A stretch of DNA of 40,000 nt from Nymphaea colorata (Eukaryota > Streptophyta > Magnoliopsida > Nymphaeales > Nymphaeaceae), in the NCBI RefSeq assembly GCF_008831285.2, contig NW_022204565.1:15001-55000 (forward strand). The letters are read 5' to 3'. The translations under genes were made by a program, and so were the position numbers. Under the pieces are notes generated by a model. It was given only the letters and a program-made list of their open reading frames with translations, searched no databases and was not told where the DNA came from. Every line of letters starts with the position of its first letter. Within the stretch, counting starts at the first letter, position 1. Below, piece after piece: positions 1 to 10,634 of this stretch.

Positions 1-57
1 GTCGCCCAAATCACATGTATGGGAGATCATTTGCATCAATCGGCTGCTGTAGTACCT
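1..57. other. Flank fragment left of element A
   Basis: Short non-LTR sequence before the first LTR. Its first ~30 bases resemble 20724-20752: both contain TCGCCCAAATCAC followed by a similar AGGAGAT/GGGAGAT stretch. It is therefore probably a piece of the same older repeat or coding remnant that flanks element B. Too short to identify. Confidence 0.5.
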
Positions 58-3000
58 TGGTAGGGTCTTGCCCGTGGCCGACCAAAGTCTGAAGCCGACG
101 GCCGTGCCTACCCCCACGATCACCTTGGACCAACCAGAAGACTTTCCTAGGACAAATAAAACAATGACACTACCCAGTCGGACAGGACCCCGACTTAAAA
201 ATCCCAAATAGGCAGCGGAATACAAGAATGGCTAATCCCAAACCCAAGCAAATCCTACTACAATTGACTAAAAGCTGTGAGGCTAGTACAAGCGGAAGCG
301 ATACATTTGATAAAATCGCTCAAACTCACTCAACAAACCATCAAACCAAACCTAATCGAATCAAACCACACCCGCCCGTAGGAGGCTAATGTCGGCACGA
401 GGTCGTGTCCTTGGCGCAGTGCTGTGGAGGTCCCTCTATGCACAACGACGACCCCAAGGTCGGGCTGAAATCAAAATGCAGAAATAAAATGCTACCACCC
501 TCGAGTCTAAAGAGAAGGGTAGGGTGTACCGGCCAAGGCTAGCTTGGCGAAGCAACCACACGCCTCGAGGTGAGATTCCACACTCGAGGACTAACAGCAA
601 CACAAGAGGAGAGAACGGCGTAGGGCTGTGGCTCCAATGATGAAGACGCCGGTCGGTGGATTAGAGCACTCCAAGGGTCGCGCGATTGAGGAATCTCCTT
701 GCTGAAATCGCCTAGGAGCTCTCCATGCACTTGCTGGCTGACTTGGGGACCTGCGGGGATCCACGCCGGAAGGTCGCCGGAAAAGTAGCAGAGGTGGCCG
801 GCGGCGGCCTGAGGATGCCGGAGATGGCTGGGGCAAGACCCGCCGGTTCCAAGACTCTCAAGGATGCACTAGGCGGACTTCCTTGTGGACTAGGGTTGGA
901 ACCAACTAGGTGCGGGTCTTGGGCAGGGTGAGCTCGGACCAGGTGGGACCAGGTGGGCCCGGGCTAGGTTCGGCCAATGAGCTGGGTCAATGAAAGGTTA
1001 GGCAAGGTGGGTCCTAAGGTTCAAATCCTAGGTTGACCTGGTGAAGGGAAGGGCCTAAATCGTGGGTTCCTACAAAGTAGCTAGGGTAGGTTTAGGCTGC
1101 TCGGTTTGAGGAAATGGGAATGGTAAGGGGGAATGGGGTGCAGTAACTTGAGGTAACTCAAGTGTGAACTAGGATAAAAACGGATGAGAGAAATTGGGGC
1201 TGAGGATTATGGAGGATATTCCCCAAGGGAATCGTTCTCCAAGATGCTAGGCGAGGTGGCACTTCTAGAAGGGCTATCTCCCAAGTAAGTAGGAGAGAGG
1301 CTAGGGATTCGGTGAGGTGTCTAGGTGAGGTGGCTGGTGGGTTGCTGAGGTGTGTGGCTGGGAGAGTTCCTAGCTAAAGTGGAGGATAGGTGGCAGGTAC
1401 GTAGAGGCTATCTCCTAGATGTTAGGAGAGAGGATAGGAAAGGTGGTGAGGTGTCTAGCTAGGTGGCGCAACAAATGTGGGGAGATTGACTTGAGTGATG
1501 AGGTGTCTAGCTAGGTGGCACAACAAATGTGGGGAGATGGACTTGGGTGATGAGGTGGAGGGCGAGCTGGAGGGGAGAGACTTCTAAAATCTTCTAGAAA
1601 GGACACTTGGCTGGAGGAGAAAGAGCTAGATCCTACACTATTGGAGATCAATCCTAGCTACTCAATCTTCCCCTTGATCTTCTCACCAAATGGTGGGTGA
1701 TCCACCAAATGTGGAAAAGAGAGTGGAGGGGGATGACGAGCTGGCTTCTCTCTCTTTCAAGCTACCTTCTAAGTCAACAGGATTCTGCCACGTGTCAAGA
1801 TGAGAGGTCAAAATTAAACAAGAGAAAACACTCACCAAATTGGAAAATCGGCTAGGGTTTCCCAAGCTCGCCGGCGGTAGGACTTTTCCCCAAATGTTGG
1901 CCGGTTTTTCCCAATTCTCACCAAGAACGCCTAAGGCAGCTGTGATCAGCTAAGTACAGCAAGAGTGGACGGATTTGGCTTGCTGTCCTCTGCCGGAGTT
2001 CGCCGGAAAATTACCAATGTTAACCGGAATAATAGCAGCGGTGGCCGGACGCCCAAATGTGCGCCGGAATTTGGAATTCTCGCCGGATTTCAACTTTTCT
2101 AACTCATTCTTGGGCTGATATTTTTCTATTCTTTTCTTTTCTTTCTTTTCTTTTCTCAAGCCCTTTTCTTTCTCTTTTCTTCTGACTTTCCGCGAGATTA
2201 GCAGATCTGAACCGTGGCTGATTTTAACTTCAAACCCACGGTTCAAATGCTATTTTCAACACGAAATCAAGAATCTACGTGATTAATCAAGGGGAAGTGG
2301 GTGACTCGTAAGAGACCCTTTGAAACTGTTTCCACCGTGGGAATGAAGAGATCACTGGCTGGAAATCCAGCAAACTCCTCCTCCTTAAGCCGAACCAGAG
2401 ACAAAGAGCAACAACGTCGTTGCACCCTCTTTCTTCCTCGTTAAGGACGCTTACCGCTTGATCTCGAAGGATGGATGGTTGTCTTCTTCTTCTAGTCACC
2501 TAGATCAATGAAGACCTGCCCTGTTGGAGTCGTGGCCCTTAACCTTGCTGGTGGAGAAGCTCGGTTGCACCATGGATGCCTTGGATTGAAGTGGGGAAAA
2601 CCGGGAGGAAGAGCTACCTTGCGCCTTGCACTTGGAGACTCCAAGCCGATCAACCTTTGGCCGAGTGGAGGAGAAGAGCAAAGAAACCAAGGAGAAGAAG
2701 ATGAAGCCGCGGGTTGAAAGTCTTGTCCTCGTGGTATTGCAGCAATGGCTGCTGTTCTAGCTAAACTACAGATCTACCGTAGAGAGAATAAGGCATGGAG
2801 AAGAAGATTGCGCCTAGAGGAGAAGAGAGAATTCGGGAGAGGAGAGAGAAGCTAATTCTACTAATTACTTAATTTCCTTCCAATTCAATCAATGCTAATC
2901 CCCAAACAAAGGAGTACAATGTATTAATAGTGCTGAATCAAAAGTGGATCTAAACATGTGATCCAACCCTCAAAAACGGAATCCAAAACGGAATTGAATC

Positions 3001-3479
3001 CAAAGCAAATGCGCACACTAAAACTTAACTAAAAACGCATAAAACACTCTCGAGACTTAAAGTCTTATTCCTAGAGCCGGTCCTCCTCTAGCCCGCGTGT
3101 GCTTGGACTCGACTTGGACCACGAATTGCCTAGGCTCGCCCTAGGCTGACCCTAAGTGACAGGGTTTAGCGAAGACCTAGGCTGGACTAGACCGGACTTG
3201 GACTCAACCCACCGCCTTGGTATTCAAGAGCCTTGCTTAGAGTCGTTGCCTCTCCTCCCGCTCCTCCCTCGGCTTCGATTCTAAGCTGACCATGATCAGT
3301 TTGTAAGGTCTGCACCTGCTGTACTGCGTCTCCTATTCCTCCTTCTTGACCCGTTCTTGGGTCAACACGGCCAAGAAGGGCCTGATTCCTCATGAAGGGC
3401 AGCCTTGCTTCGCCCGCTTTGGCTGCTCTTAACCTCATTAGTGGCTGCTCTCGGCCAAGTCGAAGGTTGACCCGTATCA
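58..3479 (-). repeat. 3' LTR of element A (3422 bp)
   Basis: Matches the 5' LTR at 6828-10269, with TG...CA ends in element orientation. It is 20 bp shorter than the 3442 bp of its partner and of the copy in element C. Nearly all missing bases lie in 1978-2921, mostly single-base losses in short runs. Outside that stretch I see about four differences in the first 1.9 kb. The U3 part is roughly the rightmost 560 bp; a weak TATA-like sequence lies at 2921-2930. Confidence 0.92.
1448..1551. repeat. 52 bp tandem duplication in A-type LTR
   Basis: Two adjacent 52 bp units (1448-1499, 1500-1551), each starting GAGGTGTCTAGCTAGGTGGC and differing at a few bases. The same pair occurs at 8219-8322 and 33621-33724. 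The D LTR has a single related unit near 22581-22630, so the duplication is specific to the A/C family. Confidence 0.85.
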
Positions 3480-5976
3480 GATCCACCCTCCTGAAATGGA
3501 GCTTGTCCCCAAGCTCTTAACGAAGATTTCTTTTGGTGAACCTGCTCACAGCCACTCTCTTCCTTCCGTTTCCTCTTTGGTCCATAGTCTCTAGGTAGCA
3601 CCTTTAAGGAGTTTCTCAAGTAGACAAAACACCTTCTCGGGCCTCTAGAGTAAACCTTGGTAATCACCCGAGTCATTTCATTACTTCGATTCATTCGGCT
3701 GAGTCGCGATTGCCCTGGACCATAGTCACGAGGCAGGTGCCCGATATATATACCATGCTGCCCTTGCAGCTGTTTGCTCTTTTCTGTGCCCTCAAACTGT
3801 GGGGTGACCTTGCCACGATCGTGGGCTTGCCACAGCCTGCGGCCCGTTCGTGGAGCTTGTTGCTCCACTATGCTCAGTGCTCGTTCTTTATCCTTTGCTA
3901 TAGCCCGAGGTGCCATTACTGTGTTTCTTCCTTCAGAGTCTTGGGCTAAGGGTGACTCTGTCGTGCATGTTCCAAGTGGGCTGAAAGGATTCCACAACTC
4001 TCGGCTGCAATTTGGAGAGTCTGGAAACTGATAAGCTCTCCATCGCTCTGGGTAAAGCTTTTCAATGTAGTGCCCCAGAGTCGTTTTGTTGAATGGGTGA
4101 TGACCACCCTCCTTAGGATGTATCTGACTTTGGGGAGAGACTAAGGCGGCCCGTGAGTACCCTTCGACTTTGCATTGTTCTGAATGTGCACTAAGGGTTA
4201 CTCGATCTACCTCGTTGTAGTGGTTTTTCTCTGGGTTGATATTCGGGTAGATGCCTGTACTATCAAGCTGGTTCTCTGAGCTGCTCATGTCATCACTTTC
4301 TGACTCGGGGAGGATTCCATCTGATGTGGCCAAAATTTCTTCCTCTAACAATTCCTGGATAGTGGGCGGCTTAGTTCTTTGCCCGAGTCCAGGTTTGCTA
4401 GGGCTCTTCTTTTGCCTTTGGTAAGTGGCGACCTCTTCAGATTTTGTTCGGATCATCCCACAAACTTGGCTCTCTTGTGGTTGTCGTGGAATTTCATTCA
4501 CTAATACTTGGGTCGCCCATTGTTGGAGCTTCGTTCGTGCCTTTGGACAAGAAGACTTTGAGAGATTCAAATTCATACCACCCTCCTGAGATTCTATGTT
4601 ATCTTGGGCAGGAAGAGAAGGTGGTTGCATACTCTTGTCCTTGGTGGGATGCCCTACTTCTTCCATTTCCATGGGGGCATCTCCGGAGTTGGATCCTATG
4701 CTCTCATTGTCGAGGGGCCCGTTTCCATCTAGAATGAGTTCTTCCTGTAATTGGTACTGACTAATTCCATTGTTCATTAGGAAGTATGTGCTCAAGGGGT
4801 TCAAGCTCATAAGGTTCTTCTTCTTTTTCTCTTGTGGGTGGAGCTTGACACCTTAAAGACTCATCCTGTTTTTGGCCCGGTATGGATGTCGAACTGGATC
4901 CCTGCATTTCATTCTTAAGCTGATCTTCTTGTGATACTAACTGGATCACACTAGGTGCGGGTTCCTCACTTAGATCGAAATCCTGACATAGGAGATCAAT
5001 CTCGTCCAAAATTTCCTGGGTGGTCCATGATGCGATTGTCTCAACATCCTTGGTATTATGCACCGCCTTACCAAGAGGTAATGTGTCGAGATTGTCTTTG
5101 CTTTCACACCCCTTTGATAGATCTCGACTCATTGCTTCAGCATCCACTTTGGGCTTTGTCGTGCCCTCCCTCTCAACCTTTTCTTCTGCTGGCTTTGGTT
5201 GGAAGCCTGGTTTAGTCTCTTTTGGATGGGCTATGACCTTATAAGTAGAAATGGCATTCTGTGTAGTCATAGTTTGCGTTTCTCCTTGAAGAGGTCCGGG
5301 CTTGGGAAGGAGACCTTTATTTGAATAGATCCTCCTATAAGTTTGAGCATTGCCCGTTTTTCGTGGAAGAGGTTGCGGCTTTACATGATTTCCTCTTTCA
5401 TTAGTAGGGGTCAAGGCTTTCAACATTTCCTTGATTTCCTTGAGTGTTTGATCATACTTCTCCCACTCGTGACTCGTATGATGCATTTCTTTCTCTTTGG
5501 TTGAGTCTTTCTCAAGAGGTGGTGTCCCTACTATGTGAGGAATGGTACGTGCTTCACTAGGCTCCATGTGAGGCTCTCTTTGCTCTGTGGCCACGTAAGA
5601 GGTTCTTTCTGTCAACTCGAAATAATGGTCCATAGATCCTACTTTGATGACTTCACCTGGATAGATTTGCACCCAACGTTGAAATATCTCCCCATGACCA
5701 ACAACACTAAGTCTACCCGTGTCTGTGTCATTGATGATCCAGATGTTACGAGCAACGTTATCGATTGCCAATTGAAAATGGCACCCTTGTACACTAGGGT
5801 GTTGTATAACCCAATCGCAGTAGGGCGAGCTACCAGCCTTGATGTATATATATCTTGGCCCTTGGTTCCAATCTCCCCTCGGACTAACCAAAGCCTCCCT
5901 ATGTACTTCCCATTCTCATAGGCGCTTAAAACAGGTCCATTTTGGATCCTTCCAAACGGGCACCTATATCCGTCAT
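3362..5976 (-). pseudogene. FHA-like ORF of element A, broken by frameshifts
   Basis: No gag-pol similarity is visible. By comparison with the copy in element C, the frame begins at the ATG at 5976 and runs to a stop at 3362, inside the 3' LTR (about 870 codons). Single-base losses near 5929 and 5866 break the N-terminus, and a loss of two bases near 4760-4780 breaks the middle. The stretches 4761-5891 and 3362-4810 are open. The N-terminal ~120 residues look like a forkhead-associated (FHA) domain (see the element C entry). The rest is hydrophilic, rich in Glu, Ser, Pro and Lys, and probably disordered. Near the C-terminus PRDYGP occurs twice and a KRKRK cluster could be a nuclear signal. 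The final residues, through GGSDTG, are encoded by the PPT region and match the B and D pol ends. Function unknown. Confidence 0.7.
3480..3494 (-). promoter_or_regulatory. Polypurine tract of element A
   Basis: Directly next to the 3' LTR; the minus strand reads TCAGGAGGGTGGATC. The identical 15 bases abut the 3' LTRs of B, C and D, so all four would use the same plus-strand primer signal. Confidence 0.8.
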
Positions 5977-6811
5977 CTATTCTAGCAAGCAAACTGCCAA
6001 ACAAATCTATGCTACTGCTGAAACCAAACACACTGACACACTGCCACTCTTAAAGAAAAAATCCTATGCTGCGAAGAACCTGCTGTAAACAACTTTTCTG
6101 CCCGTTGTCTATCAGCCCACACTTCTGCCTTGTGTGCGCTACGGGAGGAGGAAACAAGTTCCGCCTGTCACCGCGCCCTCCTGGCGCCTCGGTGGCTAAC
6201 TCTCGCTCTCAGCCGGGCCCAAGAGTGGGGCCTAAACTGTCGCGTCCGCCTGACGCCTCGACAGCGCACCTCGAGCTCAAGCACCCTAGGGTAGTGCGAT
6301 GTGCACACCCTTAGTCCAGACTGTTTTTAGGAAGTCCCAGGACTTACGCACAGAAATGTCAAAGGGTTGAGTTTTGACTTCAAATTTTGTCAGCACTCAG
6401 AGGATATAGTTATCTGACTATGCTGAAAATTTCAGCTCGTTTCGACCTCGGGAAGTCACTGAAACTATGTAATCTTCAGGCTGAACTGCTCTCGCGGACA
6501 GGTTCTGTCCGTTCAGGCTTTTAGCACGTTGTAAAGCCAAAAACGTCTGCTTAAGGGCCGAATCTCTTCTAGAGCCCTAAACAACTTTTGTAGCTCATAT
6601 GATTACGAGTCTGTCCACCAAATTTGAGGCAATTCCGACTTTTTTGCCCCCTGAAAACGCTGATACACTGTCGATAACTGTTACACACCAGGAATCCGCA
6701 GTTCGCCTATTTCTGAAAACCAAATCCTGAAAACTGCTGGAAACAAAAGCTGACTAATCTGTCTTCTACTGCCTTCAAGAGGTTACTGCTTGCTTCCTGC
6801 TGCTCCAAGGA
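5977..6811 (-). other. Untranslated leader of element A
   Basis: About 835 bp between the PBS and the ORF start, repeated in element C (38172-39008) with few changes. I see no long open frame and no similarity to the B or D leaders, except about 25-30 bases immediately beside the PBS. It could hold packaging or dimerisation signals, but none is recognisable by eye. Confidence 0.6.
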
Positions 6812-6824
6812 GGCTCTGATACCA
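6812..6824 (-). promoter_or_regulatory. Primer-binding site (tRNA-iMet), element A
   Basis: The minus strand reads TGGTATCAGAGCC, complementary to the 3' end of plant initiator tRNA-Met. Three bases (ATT) separate it from the 5' LTR, which starts at 6828. Confidence 0.92.
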
Positions 6825-7840
6825 AATTGGTAGGGTCTTGCCCGTGGCCGACCAAAGTCTGAAGCCGACGGCCGTGCCTACCCCCACGATCACCTTGGAC
6901 CAACCAGAAGACTTTCCTAGGACAAATAAAACAATGACACTACCCAGTCGGACAGGACCCCGACTTAAAAATCCCAAATAGGCAGCGGAATACAAGAATG
7001 GCTAATCCCAAACCCAAGCAAATCCTACTACAATTGACTAAAAGCTGTGAGGCTAGTACAAGCGGAAGCGATACATTTGATGAAAATCACTCAAACTCAC
7101 TCAACAAACCATCAAACCAAACCTAATCGAATCAAACCACACCCGCCCGTAGGAGGCTAATGTCGGCACGAGGTCGTGTCCTTGGCGCAGTGCCGTGGAG
7201 GTCCCTCTATGCACAACGACGACCCCAAGGTCGGGCTGAAATCAAAATGCAGAAATAAAATGCTACCACCCTCGAGTCTAAAGAGAAGGGTAGGGTGTAC
7301 CGGCCAAGGCTAGCTTGGCGAAGCAACCACACGCCTCGAGGTGAGATTCCACACTCGAGGACTAACAGCAACACAAGAGGAGAGAACGGCGTAGGGCTGT
7401 GGCTCCAATGATGAAGACGCCGGTCGGTGGATTAGAGCACTCCAAGGGTCACGCGATTGAGGAATCTCCTTGCTGAAATCGCCTAGGAGCTCTCCATGCA
7501 CTTGCTGGCTGACTTGGGGACCTGCGGGGATCCACGCCGGAAGGTCGCCGGAAAAGTAGCAGAGGTGGCCGGCGGCGGCCTGAGGATGCCGGAGATGGCT
7601 GGGGCAAGACCCGCCGGTTCCAAGACTCTCAAGGATGCACTAGGCGGACTTCCTTGTGGACTAGGGTTGGAACCAACTAGGTGCGGGTCTTGGGCAGGGT
7701 GAGCTCGGACCAGGTGGGACCAGGTGGGCCCGGGCTAGGTTCGGCCAATGAGCTGGGTCAATGAAAGGTTAGGCAAGGTGGGTCCTAAGGTTCAAATCCT
7801 AGGTTGACCTGGTGAAGGGAAGGGCCTAAATCGTGGGTTC

Positions 7841-8606
7841 CTACAAAGTAGCTAGGGTAGGTTTAGGCTGCTCGGTTTGAGGAAATGGGAATGGTAAGGG
7901 GGAATGGGGTGCAGTAACTTGAGGTAACTCAAGTGTGAACTAGGATAAAAACGGATGAGAGAAATTGGGGCTGAGGATTATGGAGGATATTCCCCAAGGG
8001 AATCGTTCTCCAAGATGCTAGGCGAGGTGGCACTTCTAGAAGGGCTATCTCCCAAGTAAGTAGGAGAGAGGCTAGGGATTCGGTGAGGTGTCTAGGTGAG
8101 GTGGCTGGTGGGTTGCTGAGGTGTGTGGCTGGGAGAGTTCCTAGCTAAAGTGGAGGATAGGTGGCAGGTACGTAGAGGCTATCTCCTAGATGTTAGGAGA
8201 GAGGATAGGAAAGGTGGTGAGGTGTCTAGCTAGGTGGCGCAACAAATGTGGGGAGATTGACTTGAGTGATGAGGTGTCTAGCTAGGTGGCACAACAAATG
8301 TGGGGAGATGGACTTGGGTGATGAGGTGGAGGGCGAGCTGGAGGGGAGAGACTTCTAAAATCTTCTAGAAAGGACACTTGGCTGGAGGAGAAAGAGCTAG
8401 ATCCTACACTATTGGAGATCAATCCTAGCTACTCAATCTTCCCCTTGATCTTCTCACCAAATGGTGGGTGATCCACCAAATGTGGAAAAGAGAGTGGAGG
8501 GGGATGACGAGCTGGCTTCTCTCTCTTTCAAGCTACCTTCTAAGTCAACAGGATTCTGCCACGTGTCAAGATGAGAGGTCAAAATTAAACAAGAGAAAAC
8601 ACTCAC
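7841..8606 (-). other. Candidate leader intron in A-type LTR
   Basis: On the minus strand a GTGAGT donor-like site begins at 8606 and a CTACTTTGTAG acceptor-like site ends at 7841 (766 nt). Both edges are kept in B (18235-18758) and D (22408-22926), where the donor is GTAAGT, although the sequence between differs in length and content. The same span is 1070-1835 in the A 3' LTR and 33243-34008 in element C. Splicing is an inference; no transcript data are available. Confidence 0.4.
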
Positions 8607-9710
8607 CAAATTGGAAAATCGGCTAGGGTTTCCCAAGCTCGCCGGCGGTAGGACTTTTCCCCAAATGTTGGCCGGTTTTTCCCAATTCTCACCAAGAACG
8701 CCTAAGGCAGCTGTGATCAGCTAAGTACAGCAAGAGTGGACGGATTTGGCTTGCTGTCCTCTGCCGGAGTTCGCCGGAAAATGTACCAATGTTAACCGGA
8801 ATAATAGCAGCGGTGGCCGGACGCCCAAATGTGCGCCGGAATTTGGAATTCTCGCCGGATTTCAACTTTTCTAACTCATTCTTGGGCTGATATTTTTCTA
8901 TTCTTTTCTTTTCTTTCTTTTCTTTTTCTCAAGCCCTTTTCTTTCTCTTTTCTTCTGAACTTTCCGGCGAGATTAGCAGATCTGAACCGTGGCTGATTTT
9001 AACTTCAAACCCACGGTTCAAATGCTATTTTCAAACACGAAATCAAGAAATCTACGTGATTAATCAAGGGGAAAGTGGGTGACTCGTAAGAGACCCTTTG
9101 AAACTGGTTTCCACCGTGGGAATGAAGAGATCACTGGCTGGAAATCCAGCAAACTCCTCCTCCTTAAGCCGAACCCAGAGACAAAGAGCAACAACGTCGT
9201 TGCACCCTCTTTCTTCCTCGTTAAGGACGCTTACCGCTTGATCTCGAAGGATGGATGGTTGTCTTCTTCTTTCTAGTCACCTAGATCAATGAAGACCTGC
9301 CCTGTTGGAGTCGTGGCCCTTAACCTTGCTGGTGGAGAAGCTCGGTTGCACCATGGACGCCTTGGATTGAAGTGGGGAAAAACCGGGAGGAAGAGCTACC
9401 TTGCGCCTTGCACTTGGAGACTCCCAAAGCCGATCAACCTTTGGCCGAGTGGAGGAGAAGAGCAAAGAAACCAAGGAGAAGAAGATGAAGCCGCGGGTTG
9501 AAAGTCTTGTCCTCGTGGTATTGCAGCAATGGCTGCTGTTCTAGCTAAACTACAGATCTACCGTAGAGAGAATAAGGCATGGAGAAGAAGATTGCGCCTA
9601 GAGGAGAAGAGAGAATTCGGGAGAGGAGAGAGAAGCTAATTCTACTAATTACTTAATTTCCTTCCAAATTCAATCAATGCCTAATCCTTTTCAAAACAAA
9701 GGAGTACAAT

Positions 9711-9720
9711 GTATTAATAG
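9711..9720 (-). promoter_or_regulatory. TATA-like box in A 5' LTR
   Basis: The minus strand reads CTATTAATAC, at the position of the clear TATA boxes of the B and D LTRs. It is weaker than those. The inferred start would be near 9680-9690. Confidence 0.45.
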
Positions 9721-10269
9721 TGCTGAATCAAAAGTGGATCTAAACATGTGATCCAACCCTCAAAAACGGAATCCAAAACGGAATTGAATCCAAAGCAAAT
9801 GCGCACACTAAAACTTAACTAAAAACGCATAAAACACTCTCGAGACTTAAAGTCTTATTCCTAGAGCCGGTCCTCCTCTAGCCCGCGTGTGCTTGGACTC
9901 GACTTGGACCACGAATTGCCTAGGCTCGCCCTAGGCTGACCCTAAGTGACAGGGTTTAGCGAAGACCTAGGCTGGACTAGACCGGACTTGGACTCAACCC
10001 ACCGCCTTGGTATTCAAGAGCCTTGCTTAGAGTCGTTGCCTCTCCTCCCGCTCCTCCCTCGGCTTCGATTCTAAGCTGACCATGATCAGTTTGTAAGGTC
10101 TGCACCTGCTGTACTGCGTCTCCTATTCCTCCTTCTTGACCCGTTCTTGGGTCAACACGGCCAAGAAGGGCCTGATTCCTCATGAAGGGCAGCCTTGCTT
10201 CGCCCGCTTTGGCTGCTCTTAACCTCATTAGTGGCTGCTCTCGGCCAAGTCGAAGGTTGACCCGTATCA

Positions 10270-10311
10270 TCGACGGACTTGACACCCTTCGACCTTGCTG
10301 CCGTCCCTCGT
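10270..10311. other. Flank DNA right of element A
   Basis: Unique 42 bp between the A LTR and the 313 bp duplicated flank. No recognisable feature. Its first five bases (TCGAC) do not match the left flank of A. Confidence 0.5.
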
Positions 10312-10624
10312 GTGCCCTTTCTTCACTGCGAGCGGCCATTTTTTCTTGGTTCCGCGTGCTTCCGTAGCTGTCTTTTCAGCTTCTCCTGCGTCCGGTTTTG
10401 CCTGGGCCATTTGTAGTCCACGCGGTGCGACTGCCTTCTTCTCGGCCTCCGACTGCTGTCAAGGCCTTTGTTTGGCAGGTGCTATGCAACGTGTCCTTCC
10501 CTGCCTGGCCCTCGGCCTGCAGTGCTCGCTGTTCCCCGACAGCGCCTGCGGTGTCCTTTGGGACCGGATCAGGTACACAAGTGGATTCACGAATGGTCTG
10601 GAACATTTATGGTAGACTAGGTGA
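10312..10624. repeat. 313 bp flank segment, left copy
   Basis: Same 313 bp as 20382-20694, with one substitution seen (GTGGATTCAC against GTGGTTTCAC). The right copy follows the intact 5' LTR of element B directly; this left copy runs into the truncated LTR of B. It is too long to be a target-site duplication. Both strands have short open frames, but I recognise no protein. Confidence 0.9.
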
Positions 10625-10634
10625 CGACGCAAGA

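Larger units (their letters stand above)
58..10269 (-). mobile_element. Element A: non-autonomous LTR retrotransposon with FHA-like ORF
   Basis: Two direct LTRs (58-3479 and 6828-10269) enclose a 3348 bp interior. On the minus strand the LTR begins TGATACGGG and ends CCCTACCA. A tRNA-iMet PBS lies three bases from the 5' LTR and a purine-rich tract abuts the 3' LTR. The interior has no gag, protease, RT, RNase H or integrase motif; it carries one long degenerate frame (3362-5976). Size and lack of pol fit a large retrotransposon derivative, but one with its own coding sequence. The flanking five bases differ (TACCT left, TCGAC right), so no target duplication is visible; recombination or rearrangement at an end is likely. 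Element C is a second copy of the family. Confidence 0.9.
6828..10269 (-). repeat. 5' LTR of element A (3442 bp)
   Basis: Full-length LTR with the same length as the reconstructed 3' LTR of element C. In transcription order: U3 of about 560 bp from 10269, a TATA-like CTATTAATAC at 9711-9720, then an unusually long R-U5 of about 2.85 kb. On the RNA strand it holds a purine-rich GAAAAG tract (8899-8957) and many GGCCACC/CCGGCG short motifs. Bases 8749-9680 form the block shared with element D. Confidence 0.93.

Noticed and set aside
1300-1560. CRISPR-like or satellite array from repeated AGGTGTCTAGCTAGGTGG
   Set aside because: Only two true 52 bp units plus scattered GGTGG motifs, with no regular spacing and no unique spacers.
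9289-9501. A 70-codon plus-strand frame in the LTRs that recurs in A, C and D copies
   Set aside because: It recurs because the underlying DNA block is nearly identical, not because the protein is conserved. It is antisense to the element, short and without a recognisable motif.
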